Assembly: GCF_023898315.1 (NCBI RefSeq)
Contig: NC_064614.1
Span: 69,390,501 to 69,454,500, forward strand
From: Schistocerca nitens
Lineage: Eukaryota; Arthropoda; Insecta; Orthoptera; Acrididae
DNA length: 64,000 nt
Reading direction: 5' to 3'
Shown here piece by piece: positions 1 through 9,280 of the stretch (positions within the stretch are counted from its first letter, which is position 1; every line of letters starts with the position of its first letter). The notes under the pieces were generated by a model that was not told where the DNA came from, did not search any database, and was given only the letters and a program-made list of their open reading frames with translations. Position numbers and translations under genes: made by a program.

Positions 1-465
1 CACACAGGGCCAACACCCGGCATCATGGTGTGGGGAGCGATCTCCTACACTGGCCATACACCACTGGTGATCGTCGAGGGGACACTGAATAGTGCACGGT
101 ACATCCAAACCGTCATCGAACCCATCGTTCTACCATTCCTAGACCGGCAAGGGAACTTGCTGTTCCAACAGTATAATGCACGTCCGCATGTATCCCGTGC
201 CACCCAACGTGCTCTAGAAGGTGTAAGTCAACTACCCTGGCCAGCAAGATCTCCGGATCTGTCCCCCATTGAGCATGTTTGGGACTGGATGAAGCGTCGT
301 CTCACGCGGTCGGCACGTCCAGCACGAACGCTGGTCCAACTGAGGCGCCAGGTGGAAATGGCATGGCAAGCCGTTCCACAGGACTACATCCAGCATCTCT
401 ACGATCGTCTCCATGGGAGAATAGCAGCCTGCATTGCTGCGAAAGGTGGATATACACTGTACTAG
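1..465 (+). pseudogene. Tc1-like transposase, C-terminal fragment
   Basis: The reading frame is open from base 1 to a stop at 463-465, so the start lies upstream of the window. It would cut and paste the element through a DDE catalytic core. Visible landmarks are MVWGAIS, then LLFQQYNARPH, then WPARSPDLSPIEHVWDWM, which is the standard Tc1 order. The second catalytic Asp, expected in the FQQDNARPH block, is Tyr here (codon TAT in cagtataatgca), while the final Glu in SPIEH is kept. The first Asp is not in the window. A protein with this substitution should be catalytically dead, so it is called a pseudogene although the frame is uninterrupted. Confidence 0.85.
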
Positions 466-557
466 TGCCGACATTGTGCATGCTCTGTTGCCTGTGTCTA
501 TGTGCCTGTGGTTCTGTCAGTGTGATCATGTGATGTATCTGACCCCAGGAATGTGTC

Positions 558-563
558 AATAAA
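558..563 (+). promoter_or_regulatory. AATAAA polyadenylation signal of the Tc1 element
   Basis: AATAAA lies about 95 bases past the transposase stop and before the probable terminal inverted repeat. It is in the right place to end the transposase mRNA. Confidence 0.5.
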
Positions 564-622
564 GTTTCCCCTTCCTGGGACAATGAATTCACGGTGTTCT
601 TATTTCAATTTCCAGGAGTTTA

Positions 623-1433
623 TTTAGGGGGATGCTACGTCTGGTTACTGTACAGGTGCTATTTCATGCAAGCGGATTTCTTATTGGTAAACAGACACGT
701 TGTATGGCTGCCTGTGGTATAGAATGTTTGTGACAGTCTTGTTCATGAATGGAATGTTAAGTATTACGTGATTTAAGGTGGTGCATTCTCCAAACTGTTT
801 ATCTGTGTACTAGTAGTTGAGTTCAACTGATTCCGTCATACGTTCAACTGCCGTAGGTAACTGGGAACAATTGTTTGAAATTTTGTGTTATTCTATCATT
901 ATCATTGAATGAGATTTTCACTCTGCAGCGGAGTGTGCGCTGATATGAAACTTCTTGGCTGATTAAAACTGTGTGGCTGACCGTGACTCGAACTCGGGAC
1001 CTTTGCCTTTCGCGGGCAAGTGCTCTACCATCTGAGCTACCGAAGCACGTCTCACGCCCGGTCCTCACAGCTTTACTTCTGCCAGTATCTCGTCTCCTAC
1101 CTTCCAAACTTACAGATGGAGACGAGATACTGGCAGAAGTAAAGCTGTGAGGAGCGGGCGTGAGTAGTGCTTCGGTAGCTCAGATGGTAGAGCACTTACC
1201 CGCGAAAGGCAAAGGTCCCGAGTTCGAGTCTCGGTCGGCCACACAGTTTTAATCTGCCAGGAAGTTTCATGATAATCATTTATTGTGTCAAGGACTATAT
1301 TAACTATTTCTGTTACTGGTGATCTTGGGATTTTAAAATTTTTGCTGTGTTTAAAATTGTAATAAATAGAAGTTGTTTAAAAGAATGTTACACCCACTTC
1401 CTTCTAGTCCTTCCACTCACTAGTTGTGTTACA
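623..1433 (+). repeat. Gypsy 5' LTR remnant (3' portion), interrupted
   Basis: This stretch aligns with 15,335-15,475 and then with 17,511-17,790, with a 366 bp tRNA-like element inserted at 907-1272. Its end, TGTTACA at 1427-1433, is the last sequence shared with the right copy. The next bases, ctttggcagcagagcgtgg, look like a retroelement leader or primer-binding area, but the matching tRNA was not identified. Its 5' portion is cut off by the Tc1 insertion and the window edge. Confidence 0.6.
907..1272. mobile_element. Palindromic tRNA-derived foldback element, copy 1
   Basis: Two tRNA-like arms lie in opposite orientation. The left arm reads as tRNA-like on the minus strand (about 970-1050), and the right arm on the plus strand (about 1170-1245: GGTAGCTCAGATGGTAGAGC A box, GAGTTCGAGTCTC B box). 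The sequences between the arms (1055-1105 and 1115-1165) are also near-perfect reverse complements. A paralogous site at 17,640-17,665 lacks the element, which marks the ends, and an imperfect 8 bp repeat (ttatcatt/taatcatt) flanks it. The left end begins gaatgagattttcactctgc, and the right terminal about 40 bp seem missing compared with the copy at 32.2 kb. Confidence 0.75.
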
Positions 1434-1651
1434 CTTTGGCAGCAGAGCGTGGTTTTGGTGTGGTGATTTGGGTGTCGTATCAGAGTACTTCTATATACGG
1501 GATGCATACCGTTAGTAGATATTACCTGTGGTTCTGTTTCAGCAAGGCAACCAAGGAAATATTTGAAGTTTCAGAAGAGTTCCTTTACGATCTAAACTTT
1601 GGCCGAGCTAATACATCGGACAGTGTGGCCAAGTTAGCGCGGAGTCTGTCG

Positions 1652-1853
1652 GATCGTTGGATCGTTTTGGGACAGCAAGATCATCGGTCTCATCGGATTA
1701 GGGAAGGATGGGGAAGGAAGTCGGCCGTGCCCTATAAAAGTAACCACCCCGGCATTTGCCTGGAGTGATAGGGAAATCACGAAAAACCTAAATCAGGATG
1801 GCCGGACAAGGGATTGAACCATTGTCCTCCCTAATGCGGTGGCGTCTGTGGGA
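1652..1853 (-). mobile_element. SINE-B type element, partial
   Basis: On the minus strand this matches the SINE at 46,853-47,289 and the one at 45,867-46,111. They share catcggattagggaagg, ggaaggaagtcggccgtgcc, aaccaccccggcatttgcc and a tRNA-like B box (ggttcaatccc in reverse complement). It lies in the gag area of the Gypsy element. No clear TSD was found, and the 5' tRNA head looks truncated. Confidence 0.65.
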
Positions 1854-2396
1854 GGATGTTGGACCTCTGGTGGACCTGCCGGACTCCCAGGAAGCACAGT
1901 TGAGTGATGTCGTTTCCAGCTTTAAATTTGCGTTATCGGAATTACAATTCATACTTTCCTTTTTTGAGTTTAGCGAGCCATCTCGTTCACAAGTTAACAG
2001 AATTAAAGCTCGGGTTATGCATTATGTCGGGTAAGCGCGGTGTGTGTATAGCGTCATACCGTCCAACCTTGTATGCAGGGCGCTGTGTGAACAGCTCGAT
2101 GAATTGCTGATGCTAATACAGGGGATGTTATGGCGTGTAGGGGCTTTGCGCCATGGGAGTTGTTTCACCCAATGAGAGAGCAGACATCTCGTGGGTCTCC
2201 TTCTATACTAATGTCCGAATTATCTATTAAGTTACCCAACCTGATAGAGGAACTATTGAGGGGAGCGGGGGTTTTGTCATCTAATTCCACTCATAAGGTA
2301 CTGAGAGCGTTAGTATTTTTTTTTCTTTTTTTTAGGATTTAATGGATAGAGGGGAGCTTTATGAATGGAGTGCTGAACATCATTACCAGTTACTGA

Positions 2397-2588
2397 GCCG
2401 GCCGTGCGGTTCTAGGCGCTTCAGTCTGGAAACGCGCGACCGCTGCGGTCGCAGATTCGAATCCTGCCTCGGGCATGGATGTGTGTGATGTCATTAGGTT
2501 AGCTAGGTTTAAGTAGTTCCAAGTTCTAGGGGACTGATGACCTAAGAAGTTAATTCCCATAGTGCTCTGAGCCACTTGAACCATTTGA
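2397..2588 (+). mobile_element. SINE-A (tRNA-derived), in Gypsy gag region
   Basis: The tRNA-like head (ggccgtgcggttctaggcgc, with B box agattcgaatcc) is followed by the common tail ending agccacttgaaccattt. A perfect 12 bp TSD, accagttactga, flanks it at 2385-2396 and 2589-2600. That gives exact ends and shows insertion after the Gypsy element was in place. Confidence 0.92.
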
Positions 2589-3283
2589 ACCAGTTACTGA
2601 CCCCTATAATCAGTGGGCGACCAGAACAGGCGTCGTTGAGTTTAATTCACTGTATTTTTTGAGCTAATTTGTAGCAATTATTTAAGGGGCTGTGTCTCAC
2701 ATGAGCCTGTCAGTGAAAGTTGTCTTGCGGTGCAGCGTTCAGTTGAACCTTCAGAGAAAAATGTTGGGAGGATGAAAGACAGTGCTAGAGGCTTGTCTTT
2801 GAGTTACAGCGAAGGGGAAATACCTGAAAATATTTTACAAGAAATGGGACTGAGTGACCGCTCTAGGACGTTGTTTTCCGAGAAACGACATAACTATCGT
2901 AAGTTAGAAGACTCAGGGACCGGAGGAAGGATTTTCCTTGTGGCAAGGAACGCTAAATGCTAACACCAGCCGGCAATCGGCGACATCTGCAGTAAAGTGT
3001 TTTAGTTGCAAGGGAAGTGAACATATTGCGAGAAATTATACAGATCGAGGGATTTTTATAGGCAGTTGACGGTATCGGGGATCGGGAAAAAGGAGCTTTT
3101 GTAAAAGAATTTTGGCGATACCCGGTGCTCGAATCCCGGTTTTCTGTATGCCTATAAATGAGGAGCTCTGTCTCCTTCGTCAAGGAAGAGTTGGTGTTAA
3201 CACATCGAGAGCATCGTAGATTACCTGAAGTGTCGGGTATAATTTAGTCCTTTCAGTTAGCCAGTTCGAAAGAAACGCAAATT

Positions 3284-6200
3284 TTGGGCACTATTAAGGT
3301 TAAGGTTCTTGATGTTGTTTTTACGTGGATGCGTCCGTGGCGGGTGGCCCGCAGCATTTCACTGCCGGCAATCCTAGGCGTAGATTTTATTTATAGTTGG
3401 GACTGGTTCCACAGTGAAGTAAGAAAAGATTTTATTTTGAATTTGCTCGCCAAAAGGTTTTCAAATTCATTAAACATGTGGTGAATGGTTTTGTGGCGTA
3501 CCGGAAGTATGTATCTAATACAGTGGACGCTGATGTTGTCGTGTATAATCTCAGGCATTTGCCTTCCGAACACAAGGGGTAGATTGTTAAATTATATCAA
3601 GTACTTAGTGTTGTGCTCTCTGATACGTTAAGTGAAATGAAAGAAGAAGAGAATAAGATTGAGTTGATCGATGACATTCCCGCGAGGCGTCCACCATAAT
3701 AATTTATCTTCACCCCGAATGAAAGCGTTACGGGCCACGATAGGGGAAATGCTTTGTGAAGGAGTTATTACGTCATCTAAATCCCTGTACTCACTCATAT
3801 ATTCGTGGTGTCCATGCCGCAGAGCGGTGTGTGGCCCGTTGTTGATTATGGAGTCCCTAACAAAAAAGTTGTCCTACAGTCTATACCCCTTCCTCAATTA
3901 CATTTGTACGTCTCGTAGTTTCAAAGGGCAAAGGTATTAACGACATCTAACCTAAACAGGCCTCTTATCGAATCCCTCTAGCCAAGGAGTCCAAACCCGT
4001 CACGGCGTTTGCTACTGACTGCACAATATACGTGTATCAAAGGTTTCCCTTCGGACTCCCTACGGGGCAGCAGTCCTGTCAGCTATCATGGACTGGGTGT
4101 TCTCTGTTCTTAATTTTGTTTGTACCACTACCTTGACGATTTAGTAACTTTTAGTTAGCATTTCCGGGAGAATATTGGCCATGTTAGAGATGTGCTCCAA
4201 CGGTAGCGAAGGGCGTCTTTTACGGACCTTCGAAGGTAAATTTGCTCAGCCTGAAATACCCTTCCTGGGCAACATTGTTTCTAGGATCGATCAGAGTCAC
4301 ACTGACGCGATCCATTCGTGCCCCACTCCTAAAAATGTCAACGCTGTGGCTCGTTTTATCGAAACGGTCAATTATTTCCGAAAATATGTGCCAAATTTTG
4401 CCCATCTAGCGGACCATTAAACGATCTCCAAAAGAAAGGAAAAAAATCTATTGGAATCCTTCCCAACAAACGTCTTTTTAACCCTTAGAGAAGGCTCTAG
4501 TCACCGCTCCTGTGTTGGATAAGACTGATTTCAGCAAGGAATTTTTTGTCCAAGCAGACACCTCCACGTGAGGAGTTGCAGCCGTCCTTCTGCAGGAAGA
4601 AGTCTGAGAGACGCTCTATAGCTTATGCTTCACTTAGTGCATCTCCATTATAGGCGAAATATTCGGTATATGAACTGGAGGCCCTAGCAGTCTCGTTTAC
4701 TTTCGAAAAATTTAAGTTGTATTTGGAAACCAACCATTTTTGTTATAAACCGATAATGAGGCTCTTAGTTGGATGTTGCCAAGACAAATGAGAGTAGGGC
4801 AAATTGCTAGATGGCCATTACGTATTTCTGCATTTCAGTTTAAGGTCAGATGAGACCGTGGTTCGCAACATGTTGCGGCCGATGGCCTGAGTCGAATGTT
4901 TGACCAGGACTCAGAATTTCAACTGGATGATGAAGAAACTCCAGATGAGGTTACTCCGGAGTTGCTGGTTAATCAAAGCTGCACCATTCGTAGTGGGCTT
5001 CCGCTTCTTTTTAAGGACGTAAGGACATAGTTGTCCGTCAGGATTGAGACCAGAGCTAAGAAGCAATTTGGAGAGGATAAGGAAAGGAGAAGGCGTAAGG
5101 CCGTAATGCTTAAAGATAAATGTGTTGTGTTTCATAGGCCATGGGAAAGAGGTGACAAAGGTGTGTTGGCGGGTGACGTGGTTTCTTAGTCTTTCTGTAT
5201 TATCATGAAACTCTGATGGGAGAGCATCTTGGAATGTTCAAAACGGGCATGAAGCTTAGGTAAAACTTTTTTTGGAAGGGCATGGATAAACAGTTCAAAT
5301 AGATGGTGTCACGCTGTAAAACGTGCAGCATCATCAAACCGTCCTTTTGTCACCAGATATTGCGACTGAACTTAGGGAAAAATGGTACGTTGATTACATG
5401 GAACCTCTCCCACGTTCCTGAGGATGATGATTGGTTTGTGGGGCGCTCAACTACGCGGTTATCCCGTACAAATTCCCAACCTTTGCTCAGTCCAGTCTCG
5501 CCACGTCCATGACTGATGAAGTGATGAGGACAACACAAACACTCAGTCACCTCGAGGCAGGTGAAAATGCTTGACCCAGCCGGGAATCGGACTGGGACCC
5601 CGTGCTCGGGAAGCGAGATCGCGACCACGAGACCACAAGCTGCGGAACAAAGTCCAGGGAGAGCAATCGGTATGTCTTCGTTTGTACAGATATTCATTTG
5701 TGTAGATGCACATACACTAGAAATATTACCAACCAAACGCCTATAAAGTATTTGCATGGTATTTTTGGCACATTTGGGCCTTGTCGCAACTGATTTCTGA
5801 TAAACATACATATTTTAAAGCGGCCGCATTCGTTAACCTTCGAAACAGGAGTGGCTCATAACACAACCAGGCCGTATTATCCGAACCCTTCCCTGGCGGA
5901 GCGGGTAGTCGCAATTTGAGAGCGGCCTTGGACGCTCTCCATCAGTGATCACACGCGGTAGCGTAGTTCCTTAGCTTTGTTAGTGTATACCTTCAGTACC
6001 GGCATGCACGAACCCACAAGGCCACACCAGTTAGCTTGATGTTTGTTTTCAAACTTCATTCGCCACTTGGGAATTTGTGATCACAAAGTAGTTTGCTTAG
6101 TTGGAAGCACGCCCGCAATAACTTGAGGGTAGTCCATGAAACAATGGAAAGTCGTTATAATGCTGGAGAACGGCCGATCTCGCTGATACCAGGGGATCAG

Positions 6201-6369
6201 CTCTGGGTGAAGAACTTTGGGGCGACAAATAGAGGGAAGATAAAATTATGGTAAAGCTTTTGCCAGATTTTAGGGATCTGCCTGAATTTTGCGGTTCGTC
6301 ACCCCGGTCACCTTGCTGGACAGAAATACCCAGAATAGGAGAATTTTTAGAACTCACACGTATTTCAAG
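3284..6369 (+). pseudogene. Gypsy pol remnant (protease, RT, RNase H, integrase)
   Basis: Fragments of a Ty3/Gypsy polyprotein appear in order in several frames. Protease: SLPAILGVDFI in 3284-3484. RT: start of the domain at 3671-3780, RFPFGLPTG near 4050, and the catalytic box Y-L-D-D at 4129-4140, then FLGNIVS near 4265. RNase H: FFVQADTS with its Asp at 4557-4559, and YSVYELEALAV near 4660-4690. Integrase zinc finger: His 5204, His 5225, Cys 5315, Cys 5324, in H-x6-H-x29-C-x2-C spacing. The integrase core resumes after a SINE (5642-5800), and the C-terminal part lies at 5820-6350. The last codons lie at 12,919-12,960, beyond the Penelope insertion. Multiple stops and frameshifts make it nonfunctional. 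Confidence 0.85.
5420..5641 (-). mobile_element. SINE with Head-B tRNA and a distinct 3' tail, in Gypsy integrase
   Basis: Reading the minus strand, it starts with a tRNA-like head (ccgcagcttgtggtctcgtgg; B box ggtcccagtccgattcccgg) and runs into a core with the tgagtgtttgtgttgtcctc motif. It ends in a tail (ccgcgtagttgagcgcccc) not shared with the SINE-A copies. Integrase sequence resumes on both sides. No convincing TSD is visible, so the ends are approximate. Confidence 0.75.
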
Positions 6370-6993
6370 AGGAATGGTTATTCTACCGGTGAAATTAAAT
6401 CAGTATTGTCCAAGAAAGTAAGACACGATGTCGGCCACATACAAGAAGAGGACAAACACATAGCGCGGCTTCGTTTTTGCGGTGCTACAACGAGCAAGAT
6501 AGCCAGAGTCCTGAAGAGGCAAGGAATAAAACCAGTTTTCCGACCACCTAGGAAAATTAAGGAAATGTTGAGACCAGTCAAAGATAGTCTCGGCTTAAGA
6601 GTGCCGGGAATTTATACTATTCCTTGAGAATGCGGCAAGAATTACGTGGGCCAGTCTGTAAGAACCGTTGCCGACCGCTGCGTCGAGCACCAACGCCACC
6701 TGAAATACAGGTATTTGGAAAAATCAGCGGTGGCTGAACATAGCCTGCTTAACAAGCATAAGATTTTATTTGAAGAAACCAGAGTAATAGCCCACACATC
6801 GAATTACTGGGACTCTGTGATCCGGGAAGCAGTCGAAATTAGACTTAGCGATAATAACTTTAATAGAGACAACGGCTATGCACTTAGCAACACTTGGAAG
6901 AGTGCACTGGATAAAGAAAAATCGCAGAGAAAAACTTCTCGCACTTTACCTCCTGATTCAAGGGATGGCGCTGCAAGCAACGCGGGATAGCAA
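6370..6993 (+). pseudogene. Penelope-like GIY-YIG endonuclease domain
   Basis: One frame runs to a stop at about 6991-6993 with a single internal stop (TGA, 6625-6627). Visible motifs are GIYTIP (6607-6624), then CGKNYVGQS (the YIG part at about 6643), then RCVEHQRH with the conserved Arg and His, AVAEHSLLNKHKI, and IREAVEIRL with the likely catalytic Glu. This is the standard order of the endonuclease that nicks target DNA for Penelope elements. The TGA falls where family members usually have the Cys of an IPC-x-CG motif, so a single base change explains it. The N-terminal RT is absent. Confidence 0.85.
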
Positions 6994-7197
6994 CTACATC
7001 TATGGAAGTAGAGGGCACCACTTAACTACGCGCCATATCGCTGACGTATTCCAGCCAATCAGAAGCCGTCCTTTGCATATAAAAGTGGGAACCTCGCTAG
7101 TTCACAACACATCTAGAGGGTTGGATCCCCTCCTTCGAAAGCGTCAGATTGCAAAGCCTGGGCTACTCTCAGGGTGGAATCTCCGTCTTCGAAGATT

Positions 7198-7440
7198 GTG
7201 TTTGTCTGTCTGTCTGTCTGTCTGTGTGCCCGCCGCTTGCTGCTGTCGCTGTTCGTTCGTTCGTTCGTTCGTTCGTCCGTCCGTCCGTCCGTCCGTCCGC
7301 CTGCCTGCTCGCTGTCCATCGCCGTCGTCGTAACCGCTGCCGCCGCCGCCGCCTGCTGTTCGTCTGTCTGTTCGCCGCCGACCATCGCCGACGCCGACGC
7401 CGACGCCGACGCCGCCGCTGCCGCTGCCTGCTGCACGTCC
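7198..7440 (+). repeat. Microsatellite-like 5' UTR of the LINE
   Basis: Successive short tandem runs appear here: TCTG units (about 7201-7227), TTCG units (about 7250-7275), TCCG units (about 7275-7300), GCC units (about 7339-7355) and GACGCC units (about 7388-7416). They fill the space between the LINE 5' end and ORF1. Because they lie inside the TSD-bounded element they are part of the LINE, perhaps as a promoter or leader, or they expanded after insertion. Confidence 0.75.
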
Positions 7441-7465
7441 GTCTGTCCGTCGCCGTTCGTCTGCA

Positions 7466-9237
7466 ATGACTACTCCCACCTCCACCGTCATCTACACCTC
7501 CCCCTCCCCCTCTCCCACAGTCACTTCCTGGAGTGCCGCTCCTGGCCTCCCTCCTAACACCTCCCCTTCCCTTCCCCCACTTAACCATCCCCCTATCTCC
7601 TCCCCTGCTGTATACCCACACTTCTACACCCTTCCTCCAGCCTCCACACCCCCAACAGCTCCCGCTCCTACCCCCGCCCTCACGTACGCCTCTGTTGCCG
7701 CCTCTGCTGCCGCCCCTCAGGTGGTTGGCTTCCCCTCTCTCACCGAACCCGTCGCTTCGTCTTCTGCATCTCCCGCACGCATCACGTCGCGCCGAGCCAC
7801 CATCGCCACCACTGAACCAGCTGCTTCTCCCGGTGCCTCCACTACGCCACAGGGATCTGCCTCCCGCCACCTCCCTCTCCTCCTCGTCCCTCTCCCCTCC
7901 TCACAGCCTCCAGTCTCCAAAAAACCCCAAAAGCGCGTCCTTACCGACTCTGCTCCCGCCACTTCCCACAAAAAATCAACGCCACCTCCCCCTCCCCCTG
8001 CCGTCACCATGGACACCACCCCTCCTCCTGCCACCAATACCTTGGCCCCCACCCTCCACACCTTTGTCCTGTCAACTCCTGATCCTAAGTTCCTCGACGC
8101 TCGTACCCTCACCAAGGAAATACGAAAGTACTTACCTGGTGCTCCCATCTCCCAACTCATTCCCCGCAGGGACTCAGTCCTTATCAAGTCCCCGTCCCCA
8201 TCCTTTCACACAGACCTCCTGCGAAAACTCCCACGAGTTATGTATGGCCCCCACGCCTCTCTGACACCCTTCCTTTCCGCTTCCACTCCTCGTCCGCCCC
8301 AGCCTCCCCGTCGCCCCCCCCCCCCACCTACACCGCTGTGATCACCAAGCTCAGCCCGGTGATCACAGAGGATGAAGTGTTGGTAGAACTGAACTCCCAC
8401 CCGGACTTGGAAATCCGCTCTGCCCGCCGTATCCACAATGCCTCTGGTCCCACCTACCTCATGCAGGTATTCTCTAAAAATGGTTCAAATGGCTCTGAGC
8501 ACTATGGGACTCAACTGCTGAGGTCATTAGTCCCCTAGAACTTAGAACTAGTTAAACCTAACTAACCTAAGGACGTCACAAACATCCATGCCCGAGGCAG
8601 GATTCGAACCTGCGACCGTAGCGGTCTTGCGGTTCCAGACTGCAGCGCCTTTAACCGCACGGCCACTTCGGCCGGCAGGAATTCTCTGAATCCGCCCCAT
8701 CCATAGACCATCTCCTCACCCAGGGTGCCCTGATATACCACCGTCGCCACCCTGTTGAATCCTCCAAATCCCCTCCCCAATCCTACCGTTGCCAGCGGTG
8801 CCTGATGTACAATGACCACCTGACTCCCAACGGCAAAACCCCCCCCCAACCTGTCCCCATTGCAAGGCCTCCCACTTTCTTAAGAACTGCCCCAACCTCG
8901 CTGCTCCTCCTTCCTGTAATACTTGCAATGGCCCCCATCCCACATACTCCCACAAGTGTAAAGCTAAACCCCCTCCAGCCACCCCTGAACTTACAGTCCC
9001 AGTTCGTCCCGTCGATCCCCCTGTCCACCACAACAATTCCCTCCGTCCACCCCCACGGCCGAGGACATCATCCAGTTCATTACCGTTGTACTCCAAAACA
9101 TTCACCCTTTTCAGCGCCCCCACACCTTCCAACAAATATCCCTTGCTGCTCACTCTGTTTTCCACCTGAACGCCTTCGCCACTTACTCCCACAACCAAGC
9201 CCACTTCACCTTTACCCGCCTCGACACCCTAGTTTAA
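7466..9237 (+). pseudogene. LINE ORF1, Gag-like RNA-binding protein, broken
   Basis: The ATG at 7466 opens a Pro/Ser/Thr-rich N-terminal region. An RRM-like part follows (VITKLSPVITEDEVLVEL, about 8338-8470), then three Cys-rich knuckles at 8790-8960, including CPHCKASHFLKNCP and CNTCNGPHPTYSHKC, and a stop at 9235-9237. These are typical of jockey-group ORF1, which packages the RNA. The frame shifts in a C run near 8314-8327 and again in a C run near 8842-8850. A SINE (8476-8675) interrupts it between the RRM-like part and the knuckles. Confidence 0.8.
8476..8675 (-). mobile_element. SINE-A, young subfamily, inside LINE ORF1
   Basis: On the minus strand: tRNA-like head (gtgcggttaaaggcgctgca; B box ggttcgaatcc), then the common tail ending cagagccatttgaaccat. 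The flanking repeat is caggtattctct (8464-8475) and caggaattctct (8676-8687), 11 of 12 identical. It is about 99% identical to the copy at 37,437-37,629. It is the innermost unit of the nest. Confidence 0.92.
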
Positions 9238-9280
9238 GTCTCTTCCCTTCCCTCTCTTCCCCCCCACCCTCCTTCCCGTC

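Larger units (their letters stand above)
1..622 (+). mobile_element. Tc1-like DNA transposon, 3' part
   Basis: The window opens inside a Tc1/mariner-superfamily transposon. It shows the C-terminal half of the transposase, a 3' UTR with AATAAA, and a likely terminal inverted repeat ending near position 620, followed by a TA (621-622), the usual Tc1 target. The left end is outside the window. The sequence just right of it (about 623 onward) aligns with the LTR-like block at 15.3 kb, so this transposon appears to have landed inside the Gypsy 5' LTR. Without the left end, the TIR pairing cannot be shown. Confidence 0.8.
1434..3050 (+). pseudogene. Gypsy gag remnant with CCHC-type zinc knuckle
   Basis: The only diagnostic part is a zinc knuckle at 2998-3039: Cys (2998), Cys (3007), His (3022) and Tyr (3037) in C-x2-C-x4-H-x4-Y spacing, where the last ligand should be Cys. 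Gag would coat the RNA in virus-like particles. Upstream, a 78-codon frame (2730-2963) rich in charged residues is plausible gag sequence. The interval is broken by many stops and by two SINE-like insertions (1652-1853 and 2397-2588). The 5' limit is uncertain, and the call rests on the knuckle and on the pol that follows. Confidence 0.55.

Noticed and set aside
1170..1245. tRNA gene-like sequence with cloverleaf pattern and anticodon-position CGA
   Set aside because: It is one arm of a mobile palindromic element that has an empty paralogous site. The base before the anticodon is not the usual T, and the opposite arm is its inverse. Treated as SINE-like, not a working tRNA.
5350..5811. 153-codon minus-strand frame
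   Set aside because: It spans a SINE and antisense of Gypsy integrase, so it is chance.
7169..7870. 233-codon minus-strand frame opposite LINE ORF1
   Set aside because: It is Arg/Gly-rich low-complexity sequence caused by the C-rich sense strand and the microsatellites; no domain.
8590..8670. tRNA-like heads of the many SINE copies (also at 2400, 16,810, 26,640, 37,560, 46,900 and others)
   Set aside because: Each is joined to a SINE tail and mostly has TSDs, so none is counted as a tRNA gene.
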